Positions 9,290 to 21,499 of a stretch of 64,000 nt of DNA are shown here, piece by piece. This DNA is from Pisaster brevispinus (Eukaryota; Echinodermata; Asteroidea; Forcipulatida; Asteriidae), in the NCBI GenBank assembly GCA_023634235.1, contig JAMKCF010000044.1:434001-498000 (forward strand). The letters are read 5' to 3'. Numbering within the stretch: the first letter of the stretch is position 1; the number at the start of each line of letters is the position of its first letter. The translations under genes and the position numbers were made by a program. Under the pieces are notes generated by a model that was given only the letters and a program-made list of their open reading frames with translations, did no database searches and had not been told where the DNA came from.

Positions 9290-11520
9290 GGTTGGACATT
9301 TAAAAATAATTTGTGTACAAATCCTAAGTTGCATTAACATTTGACAAGCAAAACGCTATACATTCATACTGGGTTTTGAGAGCACTGTGACATGATGTCA
9401 AAAATTCAACATTTTGTAAGTTTGGTTTTTTTCTTGCTTGTTGTATGGACATAAACTTTTTACACTAAGTTCAGGTAGTTGATGCGACATCTCAAACTAA
9501 ATTTTGTACAATTCCTAAATTGCATTAACATTTGACAAGCAAAAAGCTATACATTCATACTGGGTTTTGAGAGCACTGTAACATGATGTCAAAAATTCAA
9601 CATTTTGTAAGTTTTTTTTTCTTGCTTGTTGTATGGACATAAACTTTTTACACTAAGTTAAGGTAGTTGATGCGACATCTCAAACTAAATTTTGTACAAT
9701 TCCTAAATTGCATTAACATTTGACAAGCAAAAAGCTATACAATTACACCGGGTTTTGAGAGCACTGTGACATGATGCAAACATTCAACATTTTGTAGGTT
9801 AATTTTTTTCTTGTTTGTTTTATGGACAAGAACTTTTTACACTAAGTTCATGTAGTTGATGCAACATCTCAAACTAAATTTTGTACAATTCCTAAATTGC
9901 ATAAACATTTGACAAGCAAAACGCTATACAGTCAAACCGGGGATTGAGAGCACTGTGACATGATGTCAAAAATTCAACATTTTGTAAGTTATTTTTGTTC
10001 TTGCTTGTTGTATGGAGATAAACTTTTTACACTAAGTTCAGGTAGTTGATGCGACATCTCAAACTAAATTTTGTACAATTCCTAAATTGCATTAACATTT
10101 GACAAGCAAAACGCTATACATTCATACTGGGTTTTGAGAGCACTGTGACATGATGTCAAAAATTCAACATTTTGTAAGTTATTTTTGTTCTTGCTTGTTG
10201 TATGGAGATAAACTTTTTACACTAAGTTAAGGTAGTTGATGCGACATCTCAAACTAAATTTTATATATTTCCTAAATTGCATTAACATTTGACAAGCAAA
10301 ACGCTATACATTCAAACCGGGGATTGAGAGCACTGTGACATGATGTCAAAAATTCAACATTTTGTAAGTTATTTTTGTTCTTGCTTGTTGTATGGAGATA
10401 AACTTTTTACACTAAGTTCAGGTAGTTGATGCGACATCTCAAACTAAATTTTGTACAATTCCTAAATTGCATTAACATTTGACAAGCAAAAAGCTATACA
10501 TTCATACTGGGTTTTGAGAGCACTGTGACATGATGTCAAAAATTCAACATTTTGTAAGTTTTTTTTTCTTGCTTGTTGTATGGACATAAACTTTTTACAC
10601 TAAGTTAAGGTAGTTGATGCGACATCTCAAACTAAATTTTGTACAGTTCCTAAATTGCATTAACATTTGACAAGCAAAAAGCTATACATTTACACCGGGT
10701 TTTGAGAGCACTGTGACATGATGCAAACATTCAACATTTTGTAGGTTAATTTTTTTCTTGTTTGTTTTATGGACAAGAACTTTTTACACTAAGTTCAGGT
10801 AGTTGATGCAACATCTCAAACTAAATTTTGTACAATTCCTAAATTGCATAAACATTTGACAAGCAAAACGCTATACAGTCAAACCGGGGATTGAGAGCAC
10901 TGTGACATGATGTCAAAAATTCAACATTTTGTAAGTTATTTTTGTTCTTGCTTGTTGTATGGAGATAAACTTTTTACACTAAGTTCAGGTAGTTGATGCG
11001 ACATCTCAAACTAAATTTTGTACAATTCCTAAATTGCATTAACATTTGACAAGCAAAACGCTATACATTCATACTGGGTTTTGAGAGCACTGTGACATGA
11101 TGTCAAAAATTCAACATTTTGTAAGTTATTTTTGTTCTTGCTTGTTGTATGGAGATAAACTTTTTACACTAAGTTTAGGTAGTTGATGCGACATCTCAAA
11201 CTAAATTTTATATATTTCCTAAATTGCATTAACATTTGACAAGCAAAAAGCTATACATTCATACTGGGTTTTGAGAGCACTGTGACATGATGTCAAAAAT
11301 TCAACATTTTGGGGGTTAATTTTTTTCTTGCTTGTTGTATGGAAATAAACTTTTTACACTAAGTTCAGGTAGTTGATGTAACATCTCAAACTAAATTTTG
11401 TACAATTCCTAAATTGCATTAACATTTGACAAGCTTAAAGCTATACATTCATGCTGGTTTTCTAGAGCACGCGTTGACAAAATGTAAAAATTCAACATTT
11501 GGGGATTTATTTTGTTTAAA
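9290..11520 (+). repeat. Satellite: about 12 tandem copies of a 189-bp monomer
   Basis: The anchor CATTTGACAAGCAAAA recurs near 9338, 9527, 9717, 9905, 10097, 10286, 10474, 10663, 10853, 11043, 11231 and 11421, a period close to 189 bp. Each monomer also holds GAGAGCACTGTGACATGATG, TTCAACATTTTGTAAG, CTTTTTACACTAAGTT and GTAGTTGATGCGACATCTC. Monomer subtypes repeat in the same order with a period of five (about 948 bp). The ends are degraded. It lies within a helicase intron. Confidence 0.92.
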
Positions 11521-14500
11521 AACTTTTATAACTTTCTCGAGTGAAAGTCGCTTTTAATATTTTTATAAATGATTATTATCTGACAATGATCGGTAGCAAA
11601 CTGTATAAAGGAAAGCAAAACTGCTAGTAGTCGAAGTTCTCCCACAATTTAGCTTGGCTCGACCATGTTAAAAATATGAAACTTGGAGGATTTTGTTTTA
11701 CAAAATCGGTCACTTTTGATATGCACAATTACACATAAATTCACAAGGAAATAATTTTTCTAACGCCACATTATAAGCAAACTTTTTAAAATGCAATTAA
11801 AACGAAGAAAAGATTAATTCGAGACAAATTAATTTTTGGTAATTTGATCCACAACCAAAGTTGGTTCGTTCATCATAATTTCTAAATCATTTTGTTAGTA
11901 AAAAAAAAGAGTGCTGATACAAAAACTATCTATTTTTGCACTGTTTCTTTTATATTGCAGATTTCAGTTATAAACTTATATCAAATTGCATGATTTTAAA
12001 CCACTGAAGGGTTTATAAATAATTTATCTCAATTTTAAAAGAATAAATAATCATCAACAAAATATTTATTTGCGAACACAAAAGGCATGAGGGCGCTATA
12101 CTTTACTGGACTTTTGTTACAGTCAAAGTTGAACTTACAAATGTGCGTATTTGTTTCAGATAGAACCTTGGTAATTTACATTCAAAAGTTTGAAAATATG
12201 GGTATTATATGAAACATAAAGATAGGAATGCCTGGGGTAAAAGGACCTTTATTTCTATGTTTTTAAACAGCTTTATTATAAGAGTAGGAAGACTGGGCAA
12301 GTGAATGCCTTTTCATCTGTTTATCCTTTATTACACAGCCGTAGATCCACTTTATCAACGGGAAATTTCGACGTCGTAAGATGTTATTATTTACAATTAT
12401 TCTCGGAATATACAGTAATTTAAAATGCTACGAGCTTGACCACTGTATACGTATAAATAATGGAAACTACTTAAAATTTCAAGATTTGAACAGGATGTTA
12501 ATTAATGAGAGCTGTAGCAGTTGTAAAGTGTGGGTGTACATTCTGCACATAACTGATATTTCGATGTAGGTTGACAAACGAGTCTTCGTCCTTTTAGTAA
12601 ATTAGCTTCTTCTGAAGTGAGTTTCTATACCTCCATGGTTTAAGCATGGAGGTATAATTAATTCTACCTTCATGGTTTAAGTGAGTAGTTTCTTCAGCCC
12701 AATTATTAAAGGTCAACTTAACATTATAAACTGTTTATTCACAATATTAACATTGGCATGGTTGGTGCAAACATCGAAGGGTAAATATGCCCTACATTTC
12801 TTGTTTTGTTTATGATTTGTTTATGTTTTACGTACTTGTTTGTTCGTTTGTTTTTTGGTTTGTTTTCCCTCTTTTTTCTTTTTCAAGTGTGTAGGCCTAC
12901 ATGTTGATTGTTTTGTGAAGTATCAGTGAATGTGTTTTATGTTATACAGGGAAATTTCCACAGCTTTTAAAAAGAAATTGTACATCCAATTCCCACATTT
13001 TGTTTCTTTCTACATGTTGTATTCCGAAAGAAACACAAATACCCGGTCAAATTTAAAACAAAACACAAACCATTTTTGGTGGAGAGTACCTTGGAAATGG
13101 TAAATGTGACCTCCAGGTAGGGTGCTATAGTGTTCTATACACGCAACCCATACAGCCGTGTTTTTTTTTATGGGTTCTCTTGATTTCATAAGAGTGGGTA
13201 ATCGGAGGCGATCCCTGTACTTACTTGGAACTCAGTACTGAAAAAAACCTTAGAAATTTGGAATGTCCAGGGATACACACACATGGGGACTAAAGACGAG
13301 TTCGACCCTTGGGCTGCGGCCTTGAATCGGCTGGATGTTGAGAATAGAGTCAATGTTGTCGTTTGTAGTGTGGTTTGACTACTGGGTTAAATGGTCAAAT
13401 AGCCGAACCTTTGCTATAAAATACCTTTAAACTAAGAAATTCAAAGAAGGCTGAAGGCTAAAATTATACGTAGCTTCTCAGCAATAAATGATCATGTATG
13501 AATATAACTGTCGATCAGTGAACATTTAATTCTTTATTAATTTTACCATGTTCAGGAGTCACATGAATCAATATATTCCAGTCACCCATAGGCCAACACA
13601 ATGGTACAATTACTCACAGCTCAGCAGGGACCGGGCCCCAGGACCTTAAAACCCTTTCTCTATTTTGAAACTATTTTCATATCTTTGAACATTCATGTTC
13701 AAAAATAGTATTCAAGCCACTTGAAAAATATTGCATATATCGATTGTTAGAATCCGCTGTAATTATGGTGGCAATTTCCACAGGTGGTAAGTTTAACTGC
13801 TTAATTACTTTTTTGGTAATGTGTTCTTGGTGAATTGTTGAATACCGAGTAAGTGCTGTAACAACCCACCTAGTAAACCGTACCAGTTATTCACACTTAC
13901 ATCTTAGATAAAGGACGGAAAGAAGGCCCGAACAAGGGGCCGGCTAGACACCAGATCTTTTTTTAAACACACCATAGGAGCTATTGCAAAATTTAAAGGA
14001 AATCCTAAAAAACGTTCAAGTCTGATGTTCTTGACCATCTTGTTAAAATGCCATGATGGAGTTATTAACTGCTCAAGGTGATGATCCAAATACCTTCTTT
14101 CTTATTTGTTTATGAACTTAAAAAATGATTTTCAAGTATTAAAAAACAGATAGTGATTAATCCCATGCATGAATAAGTTTGAATTTTTAATTTCTAAATA
14201 TTTAATTCAAACTTAAATTTCATGCAAATGTTCACAATCCGGTCATATTTAAAACAAAACACACACCATGAAAGTGTTTCCCTGGCACTAAATGTTTATA
14301 AAACTCGGGGAACCAAATTAATGTGTACTTTTGTTAGACAAAACTGATATAATCAATAGAGCAAGGAACATCTTCTAGATGTTTGTATTTTGTCACTGCT
14401 TGAAACATAGTTGTTCATTTAATAGAAAATGTCACAAAAGATAATTTGTAGGCTATGTGGAAGTATACATTATCGGTGAAGAGTGCAAAAAGGGATCTTA

Positions 14501-15980
14501 GACCTCTAGGTCAGTCTTATAGTGTTCTACGTCCAATAGATGGTGTTATGTGATCTCGAAGGGGATCTGTTGAGTACGACCTTGGCTGGATTTTTAGAAC
14601 ACGTAACCAATGTTTATGTTTGTGGCGATTGACCAGAGGTCAAAGGGTCAACATAGTCGGCTCTAGGGACAGCAAATTGAGCTGTCTGCCAAGTAAATTC
14701 CTGTCGTTTTCTTTTTTACTCGATTGTGGTTGCAGATCAGTAATCTGAATGTTTTGACAAAACTAATGGTCATTGCGCATATAATTTTGTGGTCATATAG
14801 CTGATCCTGATAGGAATTAGGATGACTTCTGTTTCTTGAGACAACGGTTTTTACGATATTCTTATTGCAGCCATTCGCTCACTGACCAAAAAACACTTGC
14901 GAAGACAAACAATACCAGATTGTGAAGCAGACGATTTACTTGAAATGTTTGCCAACATTTGATTACTGAATAAGTTATATAATATTAATTTGGCCAAGCG
15001 TTAGCAACATCAAATCTTGAGCTACCCCCCCAAATGATCTAATCCCCCATTTTCAAAGTATTTCCATTTTTACATTATTATTGTTATTCTTATTATTTTA
15101 AACTTGATTCCACTTTCCACTTTCCAAATCGATAAGCAGTTTGCACTGAGCAACAAATTTGACGATTACATAAATAGTTAGGGTAAGTTTGTGATTGGAT
15201 TTTGTCAGCTTGATACTAGTGAGCACTCAGAACAGCCTCCATGGCCAGAGCTATGGCCTTGTAGCACGTATTTCCCGTTACTGCCTACAAAGTTACAGCA
15301 CTTGTAAAACAAATCCCATATAGATCATGTAAACATGTGCAGTGTTTTGCCTGGCAGTATTTTTGTTTTTTGGTGTGTTTTTTTCATGAATAAATAAATT
15401 AGTAATCACTTTAGTATTTCTTGACAAGCTGTTCTGCGGTGTACTTAACAAACAGTACATTTACACGTAGATGTACTTCTAATAAACCTTATTAATTTAT
15501 GGTAAGCTTTTGTTGAAGTTCATAAGAATAAGATGCCATACATGCACTACTAGAGCATTGGGTTTTAATGATGGAACTTTGAAGAAACGCTACAACATGT
15601 ACAGGTATCGTCCAAGCTACATGTTCATACAACAGGGCCTTATGCAGGACAGCAGTCATCAGTCAATTAAAATTACGTAATCAAGCCCTGCATGGACTGT
15701 GGTTTAGGCCATGTCACAGTGTTGCTATGACTACTGGGCAATATGTGAAACCATGGAGGTAGATATCTTAAAAGCAAACTGGCTTATCTTCTTATGACGT
15801 GTGAATTGCCCACTGTTAATGTCAGAAACTGGTCATCTGTTTAACGGTGTTTTATTTAAGACGGGACTTGGAATATTGTTTTTCCCCAATTCACTGATAA
15901 ATATTGAAGTTAACGGAAGGTCTAGTGTCCAGAATCTACTCGTCCAGAATCTGCTATGTCGATGGTAAGTCTCACTCAGT
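11521..15980. other. About 4.5 kb without recognisable gene or repeat
   Basis: AT-rich sequence, only short open frames. A small inverted repeat CTATACCTCCATGGTTTAAG / CATGGAGGTAT lies near 12620-12655. Nothing with exon-like conservation was seen on either strand. It is intronic to the helicase if that gene is continuous. Confidence 0.5.
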
Positions 15981-15982
15981 CC

Positions 15983-16030
15983 TTTTTTTTTTTTTTTTTT
16001 TTTTGGCGCGCGCGGGACGCCGCGGGGAAT
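15983..16030. other. T22 run followed by a GC-rich CpG stretch
   Basis: Twenty-two T residues (15983-16004) run directly into GGCGCGCGCGGGACGCCGCG. This abrupt composition switch may be the poly(A) end of a minus-strand retrocopy or a breakpoint. No matching copy is seen in the window. Confidence 0.4.
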
Positions 16031-17888
16031 GGGTTTTCGATGACTGCTCAACTCCCCACACATAAGGCTTACTCGCAGCATAAAGAACCTCTATGCTCGC
16101 AGTCACGTTTACGAAATTAAAGGCAAACACGAATGAGTGTGCAATGTCAGCTGAAATTTTGGCATGGGCGAGCATAAAGAGGTGCTACAAGATATAATTT
16201 TAATGTGAGTATTCTGTATGTTTTTACATTGTAAAGATTGTTTTACATTATCTGTCTGTCTGCCTGTACACCAACAGAAGCCAAATGTTGCCATTTACAT
16301 AATATTATGATATTGGTCTACCTACCAACATGGTAGGTAAGAAGAAAAAACACTATTTTAATATGAATTTCTAGCAATAAAATTAATCCACTCGAAAAGA
16401 CAAGTCACCCAAGAACAAGAAATAGTAAAGGCCTACCTAAAGCTGTAACATCAGTCGGATTATAATTGATGCAGAACAATAAATCTTGGAAAATTAGTCC
16501 TCATGGGGGAGGAGGGTTGCGATTTTCCGTGCATGCGTGTCATAATTTGGCGCGTATACACATGTCTAGGGTCCAAATTTAGTGTAATGTCGGGTAGGTC
16601 TGCTCATTTTTGTTTGTTTGTTTGTTTTTGTTTTTTGTTTGTTTTAGGTTTCGATATCTGATCAACCTCAACATAAACGTTACGTCAAGCTTTAAAAATA
16701 TTACAAGCAGAATAAGTGAGTCGTAGAATGATGTAGTTGTTACTGGAATGTTAGACAACATTCACCAGTATATACACTGTACTGTAGGGATTTGTATGTA
16801 TAGCCCTTTCCAAAGTAATGGGCGAGTGAGGTTCATGGGGAAAGGATGGCCATTTGGACAGGCAATGCTCTGAAGGCGCCTAAATAAATTTCTGACTTTG
16901 CGGCCTTTGTAACTTCTATATCTAGGGTCTCTCTTATGACTACATCATTGCTGTTAGTTTCAGTGTTGTTTGGTCCATGAGATATTGTTATCAAAGAAAC
17001 ATAAACAACAACAAAAACTTTGCAACCTTGAACATTTTTATTAATTTAAATGTGTCTAATTTGGCAATTACGAACTGAATATTTTGGTAGAAAATGCATA
17101 TTTCCTACAAATTTTCTGGCATAGGCATACAATTTGAAAGTCTCTGGAAGAATTGGAAGAATTGTTCACTTTTCTCAAAACTCGCTCCTGTGTGACGCCG
17201 AATTTGAGCATCTGCATGGTCTTCACCGTCCCTAGCAATAATGTTTTTTCCCCAATACTCATTTTACTCTGAAAGAATTTGTATAGAAATGTTGTGGTTC
17301 AAATTAGTGGCATTCCATTGTAACTACCCTTTTATATTGTCAACTCTCCTGTTACTTTTAGGTTTTGCCAATTTCATGTGGTACTTGTTTATAACTTCAG
17401 GGGTAAACATGAATGATGACTTGATCATAATTATATTGATAAGGTAGTTACATCGAGCATAACAAACATTATATTCAAGAACCCACCCCCCCCCCCAGTC
17501 ATTGGTATGTGAAAGCCTACATGTAATGTGTATCATCTTCCAGTCTAATGGTGTTTTACGGTGACTGAGCAACACTGTAAAACAACATAAATACTGCTCC
17601 TGCATGGATAAAAAAGATCTGAAAACTAATTAGGATTCTCTGAGTTTTTAACATAATCATTGCGGGCAGTGATTATTGACATAATCTGGTTAGCAATTCT
17701 GATCATGCCGGTAAGTAAAGATGTATCACAGTCCACTTCCCATGGTGATAAGATGCAAAACTTAAACTAGTAGTCAACCACAGACGCTGGCTGTGATCGT
17801 TGTGTAGTTTTTGAAGTCTATTGAACTCGTTCATAATAATGCGACCGCAACCCCTTGGGGGACCAAGATGTGACATTGGAATGTACGA

Positions 17889-18765
17889 TGTTCACACGAG
17901 TAGCTAAACTTCACTGCTAACTTCACTGCTAAATATTCACAGCGGCGGGGTTCGCTTGACTTGGCTAAAAAGTACCTTGCGTTCACACGAGGTATGGTCG
18001 CAGTTTAGCCAGCACAGAATGTTTCGGCTTGAGGTAGTTTTCTCTGCCACTGTAGTAGTTTTGTTGAAGAGTCTACATGTTGGTCCACATGTTTTGTCTG
18101 AGTTTGCAGTGATTGTATTATATTCCCAGTGATTCGGAATGAGAAATGTTTTTTTATGGTCCGTTCTTGTCACTGAACACATTGCCTCATCAGCCAAGTT
18201 CAGTGTTACAATTTCGTCCCCATTTGTGTGCGATGTCATCGTACCACAGCACGTGCGTTGCCTGTCCATGGGAAGGAGGTTGATCACCTCGCAAGGTTGC
18301 CGACGGACGTGGGAAACGTTTTTAAATCGATTTAATAATTTACTAACATGGATCCTAAAGGTGGCCGATTCTTTCGTCTAAGCTTTATTCTCTGTTTATG
18401 TTATGAGTAGTGAGTACAATTTAACCATTATGATGAATATAGATGACGTCAACTTAGATGTACAAACTTGTCTAGGCCTACACGCAACACAAGGAGAAAA
18501 AAAATAAACAGCGTTGAAAAATCAACTTGCTGAAATCAGGTTTACAGCTAGCTAAGGTCAGTTGCGTTCACACGAGAAAAATTCCTTTATCAAATATCAT
18601 TGATTAGTTGAGTTATTAGCAGCGGAAATTTTTGCTGCTAACGTTTGGAGTAAGCAGCGAAGTTAGCAGCAAAAATAGCAACATTCTGTGCTCACACGAT
18701 CAAAAATGTTTGCTAATATAGCTAGCAGCGAAGTTAGCAGCGAAACGTACCCATGTGATTTCTGC
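17889..18765. mobile_element. Nested inverted-repeat element with CGCTGCTAACTTCGCTGCTA ends
   Basis: The left end holds ACTTCACTGCTAACTTCACT and the right end, inverted, TTTCGCTGCTAACTTCGCTG. Further TTAGCAGCGAA and GTTCACACGAG copies lie just inside (about 17985, 18565 and 18695). The right end stops abruptly against an AAATCACATC array. The 80-aa and 116-aa open frames inside overlap on opposite strands and resemble nothing known. The reversed copy is at about 62345-63210. Confidence 0.6.
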
Positions 18766-18770
18766 CTCGC

Positions 18771-19275
18771 ACCAGACGTGATTTCTGTAATGCAGCCAGA
18801 CATTGTGCTAGGCACAATTACTATGGATGTGATTTCTGGCTCTGATGTGATTTTGGCCGGGGCCGGGACAGTGGATGTGATTTTGGTAATGCAGCCAGAC
18901 AGTGGATGTGATTTTGGATAGTGGCAATTAACCAAGGATGTGATTTCTGGCTTGGATGTGATTTTGGCAAGGGCCCAGACAGTGGATGTGATTTTGGTAA
19001 TTCAGCCAGACAGTGGATGTGATTTTGGCTATGAGCAATTATCATGGATGTGATTTCTGGCTTGGATGTGATTTTGGCAAGGGCCTAGACAGTGGATGTG
19101 ATTTTGGTAATTCAGCCAGACAGTGGATGTGATTTTGGCTATGAGCAATTATCATGGATGTGATTTCTGGCTCGGATGTGATTTTGGATAAAATCACATT
19201 CTAGCCCCAAAATTACATCCAACAAAATAGCCTTTCCATTTGTGTTGTAAAATCACATCCAGGCCATTCACAGTG
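18771..19275 (-). repeat. AAATCACATCC array, reverse orientation
   Basis: GGATGTGATTT recurs with the same spacer set as at 6918-7612 and 61820-62340, including CGGGACAGT, GGGCCCAGACAGT and CTATGAGCAATTATCAT. It ends at the shared terminus CCATTCACAGTG. Confidence 0.85.
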
Positions 19276-19510
19276 ATATCTATCATTCAAAACTACAGCG
19301 GATGATATTGAATGGTCCAAGAGTAGAAGGGTTGACTGTGTTCTGTGTTCTTTGTTCTGTGTTTGCTTTCATCACATGATATCAGACATATTACAGGCAG
19401 GCTTGGTGCATCTATCATTCCAAACTATAGTGGATGATGATGATAAATGGTCAAACAGTAAGAGGGTTGAATGTGTACTGAGTAGATGCATTCATCACAG
19501 GATGTCACAT
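19276..19510. repeat. Dispersed repeat of about 130 bp, about two copies
   Basis: ATCTATCATTCAAAAC, GGATGATATTGAATGGTCC, GTTGACTGTGT and a second round ATCTATCATTCCAAAC, AGTGGATGATG, GGTTGAATGTGTACTG match the repeats at 98-330. The block directly abuts the AAATCACATCC array. Confidence 0.55.
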
Positions 19511-19614
19511 TGAAAAACCCAGTTGCAGTATTTTTAAAATGTGTAGTCCTCGTTGTTTCTGGCATGGTTTCAATAAATGAACCTTGAATCTTGAACCTCT
19601 TCTTTAAAGACCTT

Positions 19615-19780
19615 GGCCCAATTTCATAAAGCAACTTTCTATGCTTAGCAAAAAAATGAGTGGGGCACCAGTCACAACAATATAAACTTAATGGAATTTT
19701 TGCTTGTAACCAGTTTTTGCTAAGCATTGTTTTTTTGTGCTTGGGAAGTTTTTACATGACAAGTTTTATGAAATTGGGCT
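19615..19780. mobile_element. MITE, 166 bp, GGCCCAATTTCAT family, TSD CTT
   Basis: The ends GGCCCAATTTCATAAAG and TTTATGAAATTGGGCT are inverted. CTT lies at both borders (19612-19614, 19781-19783). Same family as 6259-6450, but with a different core. Confidence 0.78.
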
Positions 19781-20214
19781 CTTATGAATTGACGTCATCC
19801 AGCCGCCTTCTTAGCAGTAAGCCGATGATGAAACAATGGAAAATGTACAGATTTGTACGTGCGGCACACATGACTGGCCAATGAGCAACGTGCTTTTGAC
19901 CTCTACATGTAGGTGAGGGGCCCCACTCAAATAACGTCATATGTATAAGGTCTATTACAACATGTTATACTAATTTGGGGGGCTAATCATCTTCACTTGC
20001 AGCTGATAAGCTGATTTGCGAAAGACACGTCTACAACGTGTTGGAGCCCCAGGCACGCAATTGCGCCCTCTGGCAGCCTGCTACATGGACCTATAAAATG
20101 ACCACGAAGCACAGCCAGAGATTGAAAGTGTTAGAATTTTCTGGAAGGAAGAAAACTGGGCCCAGAGAAAAACCTTTGGTGTCATAGGAGAGAACCATCG
20201 CACAACTCCAGTCA

Positions 20215-20290
20215 TATATGGCCTTAGCCTGGAATCAAACCAGGGCCACACTGGTGAGAGGCGAGCGCTCTCCGCACTAGCCACCCATGC
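20215..20290 (-). repeat. tRNA-related SINE fragment
   Basis: The reverse strand reads GGTGGCTAGTGCGGAGAGCG, an A-box-like start, and then CTGGTTTGATTCC, a B-box-like block. There is no acceptor pairing, so it is a SINE head relic. Confidence 0.5.
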
Positions 20291-20324
20291 CGCTCATTAA
20301 CATGACCTCATTTGATCCTTTCAG

Positions 20325-20456
20325 AGCTCCTTCTTCTTCCTGAGACAGTCTGATAAGATAGCCACCCTGCTGTACCTTCTACGGAGGGTGGTCAAACCAG
20401 ACGATCTGACCGTCGTCTTCATGGCAACCAAACACCATGTGGAATATGTGAAAGAG
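20325..20456 (+). CDS. DDX54: DEAD-box helicase DDX54/Dbp10, start of RecA domain 2
   Basis: This 44-codon exon follows the 2570-2753 exon in phase 0. It reads SSFFFLRQSDKIATLLYLLR, then VVKPDDLTVVFMATKHHVEY and VKE. TVVFMATKHHVEY corresponds to motif IV of the DDX54 family (TVVFVATKHHAEYL). Acceptor CCTTTCAG and donor GAG|GTGAGG are canonical. No lesion is visible. The 17.6-kb intron before it is full of mobile elements and satellite. Confidence 0.92.
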
Positions 20457-20529
20457 GTGAGGAATCACTGTACACCGCAAACACTGAATGAAATATGAGC
20501 ACTGCGAGGCCAAACTAGCCCTCCCTCTA

Positions 20530-20700
20530 TCGGTAGTGGCTTGTCTTGACCGAGCGCTCTAGAGCAGTTCTGGGGTTGTCAGAGTGTGGGTTTGATTCCC
20601 AGTCATGGCACTTGTGTCCTTCAGCAAGGCAGTTAACTGTAGTTGCTTCTCTTGCGTGTAAATGGGAACCTGAATAAAATTGGTGCAAAACAGTTGGAAA
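20530..20700 (+). repeat. tRNA-derived SINE fragment
   Basis: TTGACCGAGCGCTCTAGAGC and GTGGGTTTGATTCCCAG act as A- and B-box-like blocks, followed by CACTTGTGTCCTTCAGCAAGG. That last block is shared with the 3' flank of the tRNA head in the SINE at 55.3-55.7 kb. Confidence 0.55.
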
Positions 20701-20768
20701 ACCACAGTGTGTAGAGACAGTTGTTTGCCGTTTTTGTTTTTTAGAGAACTTCTAGAAAATTAGGCAAA

Positions 20769-21150
20769 TTTATTAATAATAGTAGTGGCTTCTTACATCA
20801 GTCACTCAGTGACGCTTAAGGCACTTCAACATTCCGTATTTTCCTGCAAGGTATGTGTAGCTACGTTTCTGAAGTATGAGACCTACTCTTTTACATAGCA
20901 CCATGTAATGGTTTACAAGGTGCTGTGGCGCAATATGTAGCCAATCAAACCAGGAACACCGGGGTGAACCCCTTCTCTTTTCGAGAAGTGCACTGTGTTC
21001 TTTTACTTGCATTACACAACACACGGGACCATTGGCTTTACGTCCCATCCGAAAGGACGCCGCAACAATGGTCAAGTGTCTTGTTCCAGGACACAAGTGT
21101 CAGGACCAGGACTCGAACCCACACTCTGCTGATCAGAAACACCACGGTTA
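20769..21150 (-). repeat. tRNA-Leu-related SINE with conserved central domain
   Basis: On the reverse strand: a decayed tRNA head with GTGGGTTCGAGTCCTGG, a central part AAAGCCAATGGTCCCGTG, and CATTACATGGTGCTATG, then a 3' tail ending in GAAGCCACTACTATTATT. It parallels the fuller copy at 55262-55690. Confidence 0.7.
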
Positions 21151-21499
21151 GCGCCTCCTTCTCCTGTCCCCCTTCCTCCTCTTAAACAATCGGCCACTGA
21201 TTATGTTCCTGAAGGTCTGAGCACAGGTGGGAAGCAGCATCCTGAAAAGTTTGTCCCCCACTATTTTTGTGTCATCCAACTGGTCTTAAAACATTTCCTA
21301 CTACAAATTCAATGGTGATTTAAGAGCAGCGAAACACTAGCACGTGATCACATCTTGACCAATCGGAATGAATAATCTCTCCAAGGTATTTATGAATACT
21401 GATTCGTGCTGGTGGCTTTTTGGTGCAGTTCCAAACAAATTTTGCAGTTTTGCAAGTTTTTCATTAAAAAAAATAAATTCCTGTAATTGTTCCCCTCAG

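Larger units (their letters stand above)
17086..19275 (+). repeat. Inverted-duplicate block, left copy (partner 61820-64000)
   Basis: Nearly all of this stretch matches the reverse complement of 61820-64000. GGTAGAAAATGCATATTTCC at 17086 is the complement of the last window bases, and the block ends at CCATTCACAGTG (19275), the complement of 61820. The partner is cut by the window end, so the left border may lie further left than 17086. Differences are small substitutions and a changed number of AAATCACATCC units. A nested TTAGCAGCGAA element lies at about 17889-18765. Confidence 0.88.

Noticed and set aside
12600..12660. Small inverted repeat CCATGGTTTAAGCATGG as a regulatory hairpin
   Set aside because: Isolated, short, no adjacent gene; probably the relic of a dispersed repeat.
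17324..18381. Open frames of 93, 116 and 80 codons in the inverted-duplicate block as genes
   Set aside because: They overlap on opposite strands, lack recognisable domains, and recur only because the whole block is duplicated at 62-64 kb.
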